Shown here: in pieces, positions 1 to 20,693 of the stretch | Layout of the letters: every line of letters starts with the position of its first letter | Numbering within the stretch: the stretch's first letter is position 1 | Assembly: GCF_024713975.1 (NCBI RefSeq) | Contig: NC_091104.1 | Location: 11,489,580-11,553,579 of the forward strand | Reading direction: 5' to 3' | DNA: 64,000 bases | From: Paralichthys olivaceus | Lineage: Eukaryota; Chordata; Actinopteri; Pleuronectiformes; Paralichthyidae | Translations under genes and position numbers: made by a program | Notes under the pieces: generated by a model | Seen by the model: only the letters and a program-made list of their open reading frames with translations | What the model was told of the DNA's origin: nothing | Database searches by the model: none

Positions 1-336
1 GATTTGAGCATTTTCACTTCAACGTCAGATGGTTTCAATGGTGGAAGAGGACGATTAACTTCTTAGTGTCACTATATTAAATGCAAGTAAATACAGATAA
101 AGACATGAACATCACAATATACTTCAGCAGAATTATACATATTCTATAACTGCATTATAAGCAGTGTTATGTCTCCATCAACTTAATGTAAATAACTGTA
201 TCTCCTGTCACCTGTTTCAGTACACGTGTATTTTTTACAGAAGCAAACACACATTTTCTTGAAGTGTTGTAATAGTCTGTAGTTTTTTAGCATCAGTCAA
301 AAGAACTAATAACATGTCCATGTTTTCTTGCACCAG
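1..336 (+). other. intron sequence of POLE2 at left edge
   Basis: AT-rich sequence upstream of the first recognisable POLE2 exon. It ends in an acceptor (pyrimidines then CAG at 334-336). No coding match to the first ~24 residues of POLE2 was found, so the start-codon exon lies outside the window. Confidence 0.6.
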
Positions 337-3300
337 TGACGCCAGCAAATACTTCGTCGAGGTGCTGGAGTCCGTCGATCCTTCTGAGCTGGATGATGTT
401 ATTGAAAGGGTCCTGGATGCAGTGGAGAAGCAGCCATGTATGTACAGTAAAGTAATACAGTCTCCACAGATCACAGTGTGTTTAATGCTGCAGTACGTGT
501 GCACAATATGTGATCGTGTGTTTTAACTGCAGTGTTCATGTTGTGACTACAGTGTGTGTTTCCCAACAGTGTCCTCTAGTATGATAGAACGGCCTGTGGT
601 GGAAATTGCCGTGCAGGACTGCACTCAGTCTTGTGATGAAAACATGTAAGTGGGGCAACAACCAATTAATGTTTCATGTGGTATATTATTTGATGTCTAT
701 ATTTTCAATGATTTTATTCTGGTGTAAGTTACAGTATGTTGTCAATCAAAATAGTAGTCGTATGCTCTAATATCCACTTTTAAAAATGAATCTGAAAACA
801 TGCATAAATGTGGCACATTAAGTGTTTTATGTAACCATCACATAACGTACGTTTCAGTCTCTTGACTAATAATTATTTGTAGTCGTGTAATCACCTTTAT
901 TGGGCTGTAGAGAAAATCTTATGATACTGTCTTCCAGAGATAATGTCTTCAACATCATTGGAGCCTTCCATGTGCCCAGATACATTTACAATGTGGAGCG
1001 GAAGAAATTTGTACCGTGAGTAAAGGGGCAGCTTCTGTCATTTTTTAAATATTACTCCAAGCGAAGTTTTAAAAGCTTTATCATCTTTTTTTATTCTGTT
1101 CTTCCATTCAGTATCAGTATGACCAGACATCCAACCCCCAGTCTATGTGGCGTGGCCAAAGACAAAGCTGAACTCTTCAGGGAGCGCTACACAATATTAC
1201 AACAGGTCAGTGATGATGGGCTTCCCTGGCTGCTCTCGCTGCTATTTACAATCTGTGCAGTTTGTATGTTGTATTAAATAAGACATATTTTTTGTAGCGT
1301 ACACATCGGCACGAGCTCTTCACCCCACCTGCGATCGGAGCTGCTGTTGAGGAGGGTCAAAACAAATTTCAGGTATCAAATAATCATCATTTTAATCATC
1401 ATCCTCACTTTTGAGGGAAAATAATTCCACTTACAGGTTGTTTTGCTGTGATTTGTCTTTAGCTGAAGACAATTGAAGCATTGCTCGGTAGCACAGCTAA
1501 ACTCGGAGAGGTGATTGTACTTGGGATGATCACACAACTGAAAGAGGTGAGTTAGATAAGTTTATACATTTCTGTTTAAGTTCACACAGAGAAAAATGTC
1601 TTTAACTTCTTCTAGCTCCTTGATGAAATTCTGAATTTTCCTGTCTGTCCGATCTTTAAAAAAATTGAGTGTCTAAAATATTTTTTAGGGTAAATTCTAC
1701 CTGGAGGACCCAAGTGGAACAGTGCAGCTGGACATGTCCAAAGCAATATCCTTTAACCTGGTTGTTTCAGCCTGTCAATAATAACTGGTTTATATTCTCT
1801 TTTTATTTGTGGCTTTTAAAATGGATGAATTCCTTAATGACATTCTCACCAGTTTCATAATGGCCTGTACACAGAATCCTGCTTTGTGCTGGCAGAGGGT
1901 AAGAAAACTACTCCTTGTTATTTAAGACAAAATATGCATTTAGATGAAAACAATGAAATGTCATGTGACGTATCTTATTAGACGTTTTTTGCCTTTTCTT
2001 GGTGAAGGTTGGTACGAGGACTCGGTTTTCCACATCAATGGTTTTGGGTTTCCGCCAACAGAGCCATCATCAGCCACAAGGTCAGTGGGTTTGAAGATAA
2101 GTGTTGAGGCAAACTCTCATTGGAGGTTGAAGTAGTGAGCGGTCTGTGGGGATTGATCCAGTCTCATGTTAGATAACGGGGTGAGTCAGAGGCTGTGAAG
2201 TAATTTGATTTCTGTTGTTTGGTTTGCAGTGAAATTGTCTCTGAAGTATTTGATCCTTTGTTCCTGTTGTAAACCAGTGGCTTAACCTAGCAAATATCTT
2301 TCAATAGCTGAGTATGGAAACTGTCTTTAGTTACAGTATGATGATTTCATTAAATAAATTATTTGTATTTCAAGTTTAGTATTAGGTTGGATAGTTCAAT
2401 ATCTTAAGGTGAATCCTGCAATGACACATGAGTTTGTTGTTGTTCTCTCATCACATGATCCTTGCTTCATCTCCAGGGCGTACTATGGCAACATTAACTT
2501 CTTCGGGGGTCCATCCACCACATCGGTGAAGGCTTCTGCCAAGCTGAAGCAGCTGGAGGAGGAGAATGAGGATGCCATGTTGGTAATTGTTTCTGACGTG
2601 TGGCTGGACAGCGTTGAAGTGATGGAAAAGCTCAACCTCATGTTCTCAGGTCTGCTATTGCACCATAGTCATAAACTTCTGAGAATACATCCATGAGAAG
2701 CCAGTCGCATTAATATTTACTTTGTTTATTTCAGGCTATGCGGCAATGCCTCCTACATGTTTTATTTTGTGTGGGAACTTTTCTTCTGCTCCATATGGAA
2801 AAACACAGATCAAGTCACTCAAAGGTGAAACTCACCACTCATAATCTATTGTACTTATTAAGATCTGTTTGTGTAAATAAGGGAAACATTACCACGTTTC
2901 ATAATTTCATTATTTTTCTATTTTTAGAGTCACTGAAAGCTCTCGCTGATACCATATGTTCCTACCCCAGCATTCACAGCAGGTAAGATGAGATTTGTAC
3001 TCTGTTGTATTGTTAACTATTCTAGTTTCCAAACGTTTGACTGAAGTCTGTTCATCCTAAACCTGCAGAAGTCGCTTTGTGTTTGTTCCTGGTCCTGAAG
3101 ACCCTGGTCCAGGCACCATCCTGCCCAGGTAAACACAGACATCTGGTATTTGACATGATGATGTGAGACGTGTACATTATTTTGGGATAAATGTGAATAC
3201 CATGAATTTGTTTCCCACAGGCCTCCCTTGGCAGACCACATCACAGACGAGTTCAAAGAGAGGGTGCCGTTTTCAGTGTTCACGACTAACCCATGCAGGT

Positions 3301-4287
3301 GAAACCAATATGTGACTATTATCACATGTGGACATGTTGTCTGATCAGGGTTTGAATTGTTGAAGACAATCAGTCATTTTACAAGTAACATACTTTGATA
3401 TGTAAGGCCTTTACGAGAAATGTTCCTCATTGTCATGTTGTGTTTTTCCTGTCAGGATCCAGTACTGCAGCCAGGAGATCGTCATTATCAGAGAAGACCT
3501 GGTCAATAAGATGTGCAGGAACTGTGTGAGGTTGCCCAACAACAACCTTGACATTCCAAACCATGTGAGTTTCAGCTTCTCAAACAGATCTCTTCTTACT
3601 TAGTGACATTTCTGACTTGTACACACACACAGGGACAAATATAAGTCTTATTTCCCTTCATACACAGTGTTCAAAAGTCAGCAATTCTCTCTAAGTGTTC
3701 TCGGAGCAATGAGTGGTTGCTGCAAAGATTTCCGAACACGTCAGTTCTTGTCGTTTATATGAATTGTGATTCTTTTTCCTCTCTCTTTAGTTTGTTAAGA
3801 CCATCCTATCTCAGGGTCACCTGACTCCACTGCCTCTGTATGTCAGTCCTGTGTTCTGGGCGTATGACTATTCCCTGCGTGTCTATCCGGTCCCTGACGT
3901 CATCGTCTTCGCAGACAAATACGACCCCTTCAGCATCACTAACACAGACTGCCTCTGCGTCAACCCGGTATGAAACAAATGTACTTTAAATGAGTTTAGC
4001 GGATAGATTGTTTTTTTTACAAGTGTTAGTGATTTAATTTATATAATTTTGTTCCTACAGCCAATAAGCCTCACTTACATGTTTTGATACCAATGTGTGA
4101 TTTTGACAGGGCTCATTCCCGAGAAGTGGCTTCACATTTAAGGTGTACTACCCATCCAACAAAACCGTTGAGGACAGGTACGTTCTCCTTAAATTTAAAT
4201 TTTCACATCATTCACTACAGATAACTGTGTTTTCAACATTCACTAATGTACTCACTTATCTGTTACAGCAAACTTCAAGGGCTCTAA
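337..4287 (+). CDS. pole2: DNA polymerase epsilon subunit 2 (5'-partial)
   Basis: Second (B) subunit of the leading-strand replicase DNA polymerase epsilon. It is a non-catalytic nuclear protein with an OB fold and an inactive phosphoesterase fold that holds the catalytic subunit. Eighteen exons are visible: 337-437, 570-645, 938-1015, 1112-1205, 1298-1372, 1463-1546, 1689-1745, 1850-1898, 2008-2080, 2477-2649, 2735-2824, 2928-2982, 3069-3128, 3221-3298, 3456-3564, 3791-3967, 4110-4177, 4269-4287. They join in frame to 504 residues ending KLQGL; human POLE2 is 527 and ends SKLQGF. Diagnostic stretches include [26 protein letters not shown] and [15 protein letters not shown]. Only about the first 24 residues are missing, off the left edge. 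All introns read are GT-AG except 1746-1849, which is AT-AC. A poly(A) signal lies ~150 bp after the stop. Confidence 0.97.
1746..1849 (+). other. pole2: AT-AC (U12-type) intron of POLE2
   Basis: The exon ends TCC AAA GCA and the next starts CAG TTT CAT, matching the family protein (SKA then QFH). The intron begins ATATCCTTT, the U12 5' splice-site consensus, and ends TCTCAC with a terminal AC. A branch-like TTCCTTAATGAC lies about 12 nt before the end. No GT-AG choice nearby keeps the conserved protein. Confidence 0.93.
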
Positions 4288-4436
4288 AGAAAATCATGGA
4301 TCCACAAGTGCTGCTGTTTTCATTCGTCTTTGTACATTGTCTTTGTATGATACTGTGTGTTTAAATGGACTAGTAATAACCCATTGGTTTTTTTTAAGCG
4401 TGTATGATTTCTGTATGTATGTGTATCGTCATGCAA

Positions 4437-4442
4437 AATAAA
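4437..4442 (+). terminator. poly(A) signal AATAAA for POLE2
   Basis: Canonical AATAAA 150 nt after the POLE2 stop codon, followed by AT-rich and GT-containing sequence. Confidence 0.75.
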
Positions 4443-5704
4443 GATTTTACTCTTGATACTGAAAACGGTGACATCTTTCTGTTGGCACAACAATCGGCTC
4501 TGATTTGAAAATGCACTTTATCAGAAGGTTTACACATACAAGGAATTTGGTGTGCTTGAGCTGAGCTAAATATAGAAATAGAAAACCGTGTAGAAATATA
4601 AAGACCTATGCACTTTATTGGCCACAAAAAAATTGTTTTGACAGCATTGTGCAATTTGCTCAAGGTAGACTGGATTTTTTGGGGACAGAATTACACTCAG
4701 AATAAAGTTTTTGTGAAATAAGGATATTATTAATTCAAATTCTTGACATCTGCAAGAAATGGGGTATTTCTCTTTCCAAACTTGATAATGAAGTTAAGTT
4801 TACCTTTCAGCTTAAGAAGACTTTTATTTTATAACTGTTTGGGATTCTTTATGGATTATTTAAGTGTATGTGGCACACAGACACGTGTACGTGCAAAAGT
4901 TCAGGTTTTATTGTTTACAACCACCAGGCAGGAAGTGGAAATTGGTGCGTACCGCTTTAAATTTGACCTTATCAAGATGGCGGATGTGACAAGTCTCCAG
5001 TTTCCGGTCGTGCCCCCAGAATTCTTGTGATGACCTCACACGAATGGCGAACTACTTTTGAATTTTGCAGCAAACAAACATCTGACGAGTTGAAATAACG
5101 ACAGGTACGAACGTGTTTTCCTCGTGGCTTCACGTCCACGTCTGTGATCCGAGTCACCGACGTGTCGAGTGGGAATTCACGCGTCTTCCTCCGAGTCGCT
5201 GTTTTGTTTACAAGTTTGCAAAAGCTCTGGAGCTAGTGGGCACATTCACTTATGCTAGCTCGGGGAGAAGCTAAGTGATTCAAGGCTTTATAATCAGATA
5301 TATTTGCGTTGCTAAATCTTCAGTTCGCTTCTTTTAGATGCAGATGCTAAGCTAACCGCAGGAACAGTTCAGTAAGCAAACTAGATCAGCAGTAATCGTG
5401 CTGCGAGCTATGCTAACGTGTCTGGGCCTGAATTCACTGAAACGAAAGTGAAGTGGACTGAAGTGTTTTAGGTTTCACTCCATGAGAATCTGCTCATCAC
5501 AGAGACATAAACAATACTGTGCTAATGTGTCCTGTTGTCTTAGCTGGGACCGTCACTTCCGGTGTTTTGAATGTTGTTATGTTAGCCTGTTTTTAGTTTA
5601 TTGCTAAAACGAATCTTCTACTAAATAAATCCCATCAGCACTAACTTCATGATTTCTCGGCCTCTCTCTGCCTGGACAGGCAGGAGGAGACAGGAGAGAG
5701 TGAC
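4443..5704 (+). promoter_or_regulatory. POLE2-KLHDC2 spacer with KLHDC2 promoter and 5' UTR
   Basis: The first ~450 bp are AT-rich with nothing recognisable. From about 4970 the sequence becomes richer in CpG and GC, as expected for a housekeeping promoter. The KLHDC2 start-codon exon follows a possible acceptor (CTGGACAG, ~5680), so a non-coding first exon probably lies at ~5000-5200. The transcription start cannot be fixed by reading. Confidence 0.5.
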
Positions 5705-8700
5705 ATGGCAGAGATGGAGGAAGACGTTGGGGATCTGCCAGCCAGGGAGGATGACAACGATTCAGACAGAGATGAAGATGACAGGCTGTTCGCTTGGATG
5801 GTCAATGACGACATGGATGAGGACGAGGAGGAGGAGGAGGAGGAAGACGAGGTGGAGGAGGAGGTGGAGGACGAACAGCCCTTAGACACAGAGGCGTCTG
5901 AGTCGTTTGAGCTGGACACACCGGCTGAGCGCAGTGGTCACATAGCAGTTGTGGACAGAAATGTCATGTACGTGTGGGGTGGATACAAGGTGAGACCTGT
6001 CCTAAAACTCCACTCCATTACATTTATTTATTCAAGTCTCACATATGTCTGTAAAAACATGTTTTAAACCTTATTTTCAAATACCCCCCCCATAGAATGC
6101 CCAAAACCATGGATTCTTTGACTTGTATCTGCCGAGAAGTGAAATCTGGACGTACAACATGGAGTCAGGTGTATGGTGAGTATTAACATATACATTGCAT
6201 ATTACTACCGTAGTTTATCAGCACTGAATTTAGACTTGAAGGAGTCAAACTTAACAAAACAACTTATGTTCACAGGACAAAGCATGTAGCTGGAGGTAAC
6301 CTACACACGTCCATGTCAGGCAGCTGCGGGGTGTGTGTCGATGGAGTCCTCTACCTGTTTGGGGGTCATCATGCCAGGGGAAACACAAACAGGGTACAAC
6401 AGTTTGTGTGTTTTTTTTCAAAGATCTGCGTCATGCTTGCTCATCAGAGCCTGAAACATGTCAGTCACTGTTTCTTCATAGATCTACCGCCTGCCCCTGA
6501 GAGCTCCCAGTCTTGTGTGGGAGGAAATGGCCGATCTTAAAGGCTTCCCTCCGTCGTCCAAGGACAAGTTAGGCTGCTGGGTTCAGAAGAACAGGTGAAG
6601 GAGGACTGCGTTTTTTTTCTTCTCAGGGTTCTGATGTGAAACATGGTGATAAACAGCTTATTCAAATTGCAATATTCAAGTTCCAGGTATTAATGTTACG
6701 GAGGGATGAATCTTAGAAAGTTGCTCCCAGATCCCCAGCAGGAAACTTCAAGATCCTTGTTTTGCTCCATTTTAATTACACGGCTAATTACAACATTGGT
6801 GAGGAAATGAAAGCTTAGACACAAAATATTATTTTAAATGTGTTTTACTAAAGAAAGGAAAATCTTCAAGCCTCCACTAGAAGTAGATCAGCAGGAGGGC
6901 CAGGACACATCAGATTGGTCTCCGTGTCTTTTTGCCACAAAAATTCAGAAATAGGTGAAATTCCTGACATGCTTCAAAACCTGTTCTTGTGCCCAGCGGG
7001 TCTTTTTTGAAGTGATATTTTACACTCGGTTGTTCATTGCTTTAACAGGCTCATATTCTTTGGGGGCTATGGCTACGTCGTACAGGGACCTCATCGAGGG
7101 ACGTTTGAATACGATGAATCGTCTTCTCTCGTGGTTTGTAGAAACTTTAGATACTTGTCCCACTGAACAATGAACATTGTTTAATTTGTGTATATCCTGA
7201 AATTCTGTAAAACACAAAGAACATTTCCAATATTCACCTGTGTATGTTTGCTGCAGTGGGACAGCCCCGGGCGAGGTTGGAACAATCACATTCATATCTT
7301 GGACCTGGAGACATCGACATGGAGTCAGCCCATAACCACGGTAAAGAACATACCAGCAGCGTTACACACCATGGTTCAGGTCGTGACCCCTCCACATTCA
7401 CTTTTTTTATTATTTCAGAAATATGTGACATCCTTTGAGTATTTACCAGAGCAAAATATTTGACATGATTCTTTTCCTCTCCTGCCTGATGTAGGGGAAC
7501 ACTCCATCACCCAGAGCAGCTCATGCCTGTGCCACAGTTGGGAACAGAGGTTATGTGTTCGGGGGAAGATTCAAGGTAATTAATCTCCGTCAACAACACA
7601 ATATTGTTTTCAGGGGTCACAGGTTTACATGTTTGCCAAATGCAACACATGGATATATTTGTCATCCAATCATAACTTATTTTCTTTGTTTAACAGAACT
7701 ACCGACTAAACGACCTGTACTACATTGATCTGGACACGTGGGAGTGGCATGAAATGTGAGTGCTGTCCATCACTGTATCTGCTGTGATTTGTGTCTGGCA
7801 CCTGAAGAGTCATGTTTCAGGTGGTGTTGTTGTTTCCAGTCAACTCAGCTCCCATTTGATGGTCTGATAATTCACGTTCAAGTGTAAATAATTAGCTTGA
7901 ATTTGAAAAAAGGTTTTTATTACAAGCTCATGGGACCTGCAGGTTTGTCCAGTTGTAATAAACTTGACTTTGAATTATAAAGAGAGTCTGCAGGGGAATC
8001 ATACAGAAGAGTATTTGAGGGAAAAAATAAGGAGGAAGATTGTTTTTCCTTTTGCACTTGAGAATAAAGTGGAAAATTGTTAATTTGGCATTGTACTTGT
8101 CAAGAAAAATCGAAACATTTGTGTAATGTAGTTTGACTTAATACTCTTAAAATAACACTTTGACTTTATTCTTGAAAAACAAAACTTCCTCTTTTTACTC
8201 TTATGCTTAGCCCTAATACTCATAATTGGCCTATTATTGTGTGTTATAACCACAGACTGTAGGTAACTAGGTTATAACTCATCCTCTACCTTCCAGGATT
8301 CTCTCAATTCTCTCAATCTTGTTCAAATATTCCCGACTGACTCCCCTGTCCGTCCTGCAGGAACGTTCCCCAGCAGTGTCCCGTGGGCCGGTCCTGGCAC
8401 TCCTTCACTCCTGTGTCATCGGACCACATCTTCCTATTCGGAGGCTTCACCACAGAGAGAGAGACACTGAGTAAAATCTCACTCTTGACTTTCAGTAGGG
8501 AGATAATAATGATTTCCTGAAAACGATGCCTGATCTCACTGAGCCGCTCATCTCTTGATTTTCAGGTGACGCTTGGCTGTACTCTGTGAGCAAGAACGAA
8601 TGGAAGCCTTTCAAACACAATCACGCACAAAGTCCCAGGTGATGACCTCCTCTTGACTGCATTCATGTGGTTGTGTGTTTGTGAGAATGTGAAGTACTGA

Positions 8701-9160
8701 ATGTATATTGTGTTTGTTTCAGGCTGTGGCACACGGCATGCTCAGGTCCTGATGGGGAGGTGTTTGTGTTTGGAGGTTGTGCCAACAACCTGTTGTCTCA
8801 TCACAGAGCTGTAAGCAATTTACTCTTCAAATAACTCTGTTTATTCACGTTTTGTCCTTCTAACCTCTTGATTTTCACTCGACAGGCTCACAGCAACGAG
8901 CTACTGGTTTTCAATGTTCAACCCAAATCGCTAGTTGGGTGAGTTCGTACAGAACAAAAACAATACTCTACAACATTTTAAATATCTGAAACTGATCATT
9001 GTTTCTTGCTCACATGCACATCTTACCCCCCCTCAGGTTCTGTATGGAGGCCATTCTGCAGCACAGGGAGCGTTTATCTAGTTACTGGGACTGTCTGCCT
9101 AAACCCATCCTGCACAGCCTCAAACAGAGAATGGCACGCGTCAACACACTGGGCTCTTAG
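5705..9160 (+). CDS. klhdc2: Kelch domain-containing protein 2
   Basis: Substrate receptor of a CUL2-RBX1 ubiquitin ligase that recognises C-terminal Gly-Gly degrons. Thirteen coding exons (5705-5989, 6096-6175, 6276-6393, 6482-6594, 7049-7133, 7257-7340, 7495-7575, 7697-7755, 8361-8470, 8566-8638, 8723-8810, 8886-8938, 9037-9160) join in frame to 450 residues. Six kelch repeats follow (YVWGGYK, YLFGGHH, IFFGGYGY, YVFGGRF, FLFGGFTT, FVFGGCAN). Residues that grip the degron carboxylate in human KLHDC2 (Arg236, Arg241, Ser269) align with the Arg of FGGR, the Arg of YRLND and the Ser of GRSWHS, so degron reading is probably intact. The C-terminal part contains the LPKPILHSL segment where the cullin box lies in the family. 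KLHDC1 is the paralogue; GNRGYVFGGR and SSDHIFLFGGFTT favour KLHDC2. The N-terminus has an acidic extension of about 45-50 residues, with a long Glu run, not present in human. Confidence 0.95.
5819..5875 (+). repeat. klhdc2: GAG/GAC trinucleotide tract coding a Glu/Asp run
   Basis: Imperfect GAG/GAC repeat inside the first coding exon, encoding an almost pure Glu/Asp stretch in the N-terminal tail before the first kelch repeat. Probably length-variable. Confidence 0.85.
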
Positions 9161-11047
9161 AGGAAGAGGAGGCTGACAATCGAATCCAGAGCATTACAAG
9201 AGGAAGTGTATGTATGTATGGAAGAGATGCTTGTTTCTTTCAAAGCAGGTAGTCCTACCTGAACATTAGTTTAATGTGTGTTTGGATACTTGCGTACATG
9301 AAACTAAATCTTAAAGCAATAGTGAGCAGCTGTGGACTTGCACACTAAGGTTTCACAGGTCTGAGCTTCTTCTGTTTATTGTCCTGTAACTCTCATGAAG
9401 CCAGTAGAACCGTCACTGGAGGAGCAGAGCTGGTGACGTTCAGTGCAGCATGAACTGTTCTGTTTTCTGTGGTCGTCAACATTTCATCACTTCAACAAGA
9501 GGCTAAATATTGACTTAATATTCTGTCCATATTATTACATAAGTGTCTCTACTACTGTAGTGGATGAGTAAATGTTAAAAAAGATCATCCCATTGTAGCC
9601 AACCACTACAACGACCATTTTTATACAGAGGTGTTGGTGTTGAATATTAAGAAAAATCATGTTTTTATTTTGAAATAATGTTTTTAGCCTGATTGAGATT
9701 TTTGAGGGTGATACTGATATTTGGGAGAGAAAAAAATCCAATATTTTGGCGGACATAGATTTGAAAAGATGAGCAATGATTCCCAAGATTCTAACAAAGA
9801 AATTTAACTACAGCTTGTTTGACCATAAACATGATTATAAATAACTAATTAAAAAGAAAGAGCAAATAAATCAAACTTGAATTAAGAAATATCATCAATA
9901 TAAAATATAAACATCTTTTCTGCATTCAGTTAAACTAAAGTTTTCATCTAACAAACGCAGATACTGATGTGTCTATAAGGCTCATATTGGCCAAATGATA
10001 AGTCAGTCAGGCTTTGTAGTAGAAGATAATTTTATCTAATAATACGGACAGAAGACGACTCATGTTTGAATGTTTTCAGAAAGATCACTGGGAGAAAGAG
10101 TAAAATGCATTGTTCTGACAGAGTGAAGAAAAATATAGTTTGTAAGAGGCAGAACTTCAGCTTTGGTTCAGAAACGTTCTCCTGAAAGTCAACGTGCATG
10201 TTGCAGTTCACCCGAGAACCTGATTCTTTATATAAACAACACAGCCGGTCCAATTTTAAAACAGTGACTTTCACTGGTCTTTCTCTGAAGCCAATTAAAA
10301 AGGCTCCATTGTCTAAACACTACTTTCTGTGGCGCAAACAATGAAACAGTTTTGCTTTGAGTATTTTTTTTTTTTTTTTTTTTTGAAAGGTCTGTTTCTT
10401 AAATGATTCCTAAAACTAATGTCTGGCACAGTGTTCAGTACTTACAGACCTAAAACTACTGCTTTGTGCAACACAAGCTCATCTACTCTGGGTGTTAACT
10501 TTTAGTTTCTATTTGTATATACAGCTATTTATAAAATTGTGAGGAAGTGTATTGGTTCTGTGTTCTGAAAATGGCTTTCCAAAGCCTGTCAATCAAGTGG
10601 CTCCTGTAGCGTTGAATCTTATTAAAATCAATAACTTAAATACTGAACGTACAGTGGATGTTTCGCCACGTTGCACTGAAATGCCTCTTGTCAGTAGGGC
10701 TGTGTATTCGCCCAGTTTGCACAATGTTCCCTTTGTGTGTGTGTGTGTTTTTTTTTTATTGTAGGTTTAAATGAAGAGTGTTAACTTTGTATTCAAAGAA
10801 ATAAACACAAAAGGTTGGTTTCTGTTACTCATCTTTGTTAATTTACAGGTTTTCATTTCAAACATTGTTGGGCAACAAATACAATCAATTTAAAAAATAA
10901 AATTATTCATATTGAAACAAGGTCACTGCAGATTTTAACCAGTAAACCCTCACACTGATGATGTCGGCAGAGTTTTACTGAAATAAGTCAAAGTGTGAAG
11001 TTCTGTGTCGATGAAATACTTGAAACCTCATCACGTCTGTTCACCTC
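9161..11047. other. convergent 3' ends of KLHDC2 and NEMF
   Basis: No gene seen. AT-rich 3' UTR-like sequence. AATAAA on the + strand at 10800-10805 would end KLHDC2 with a ~1.65-kb 3' UTR, although an earlier AATAAA near 9867 is possible. TTTATT at 10755-10760 (AATAAA on the - strand) would end NEMF ~290 nt after its stop, so the two 3' UTRs may overlap. A poly(T) run of about 20 lies at 10365-10384. Confidence 0.55.
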
Positions 11048-19839
<8,792 letters not shown>

Positions 19840-20693
19840 GGTGACTTTAAGGAGAGGCTACAAACACTAAAGAAAAAAGAAAGAAATGGGAACGCTGAGT
19901 GTAAACGATCACATCTCTACTGCAGCAACATCAGCACTGAGGGGCAACATGCAGGAGGGGAGTGCGCATGCGCGGAAATGACAAGCCCTACGGAAGCCGA
20001 CGTGGAGCAGAAACACACATGCACACACAATGCAACACCAGGGAATACAGTGCACAGATTGAGTGGTTGTGTGCAGTGAGAGGAAGAGGAGCAGTGACTT
20101 CATCCACACATCGATCCGCCCCATGTTACGTCACTCAGAAACCATCGTGCACTCATGATGCGCTACTCAAACTGGCTGATCGGCGTGAAACACAGGGCGA
20201 GCCTCCGAAATGCGTGTAAAGCAGCCGCGCACACGGACTGTGGGAACAGAGGGAGTCACGTGGAGGCGAGGATCAACAACCCGCAGCAAACCGTCCACAT
20301 CTGGAGGAAAGGTACCAAACATCTGGGCCTGCGGCGATTCAAATGTGCTTGACGGACATGTTTTATTTTCAGGGCGTATCCAGCTGCATTGTTGTCGTTG
20401 AATGTGATTATTCTTCTGCGTTTCTCGGGTTTTTTTGAGGAGAACAACTGAGAGTCTCCAGTTTCCTCCTCAGGTCAGAGCGCAGGGCGAAGGCGTGCTC
20501 CGTTACCAAGGCGACTGTCAGCTAACAGGGCACGCTAGCGAGGCTAAGCTAGCAGCCGTGCCACAGCGGTTTACCGACGTGTCCGGACGCTGCGACGCTT
20601 AAATAAGAGTTCGATTTTCCAGCGGAAGATTCAAACGTGTCGCCCAGATGCTGTGGATCATCTCTGCACACGCGGCGGCTGAGAATCCGAGGA
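19840..20693. promoter_or_regulatory. bidirectional NEMF / MOK promoter region
   Basis: The 854 bp between the divergent start codons of NEMF (-) and MOK (+). The sequence is CpG-rich compared with its surroundings, especially from 20260 to 20690, with several GCTAGC/GCTAAC motifs and no TATA box placed convincingly. It probably holds both transcription starts and both 5' UTRs. No other gene was seen in it. Confidence 0.6.
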
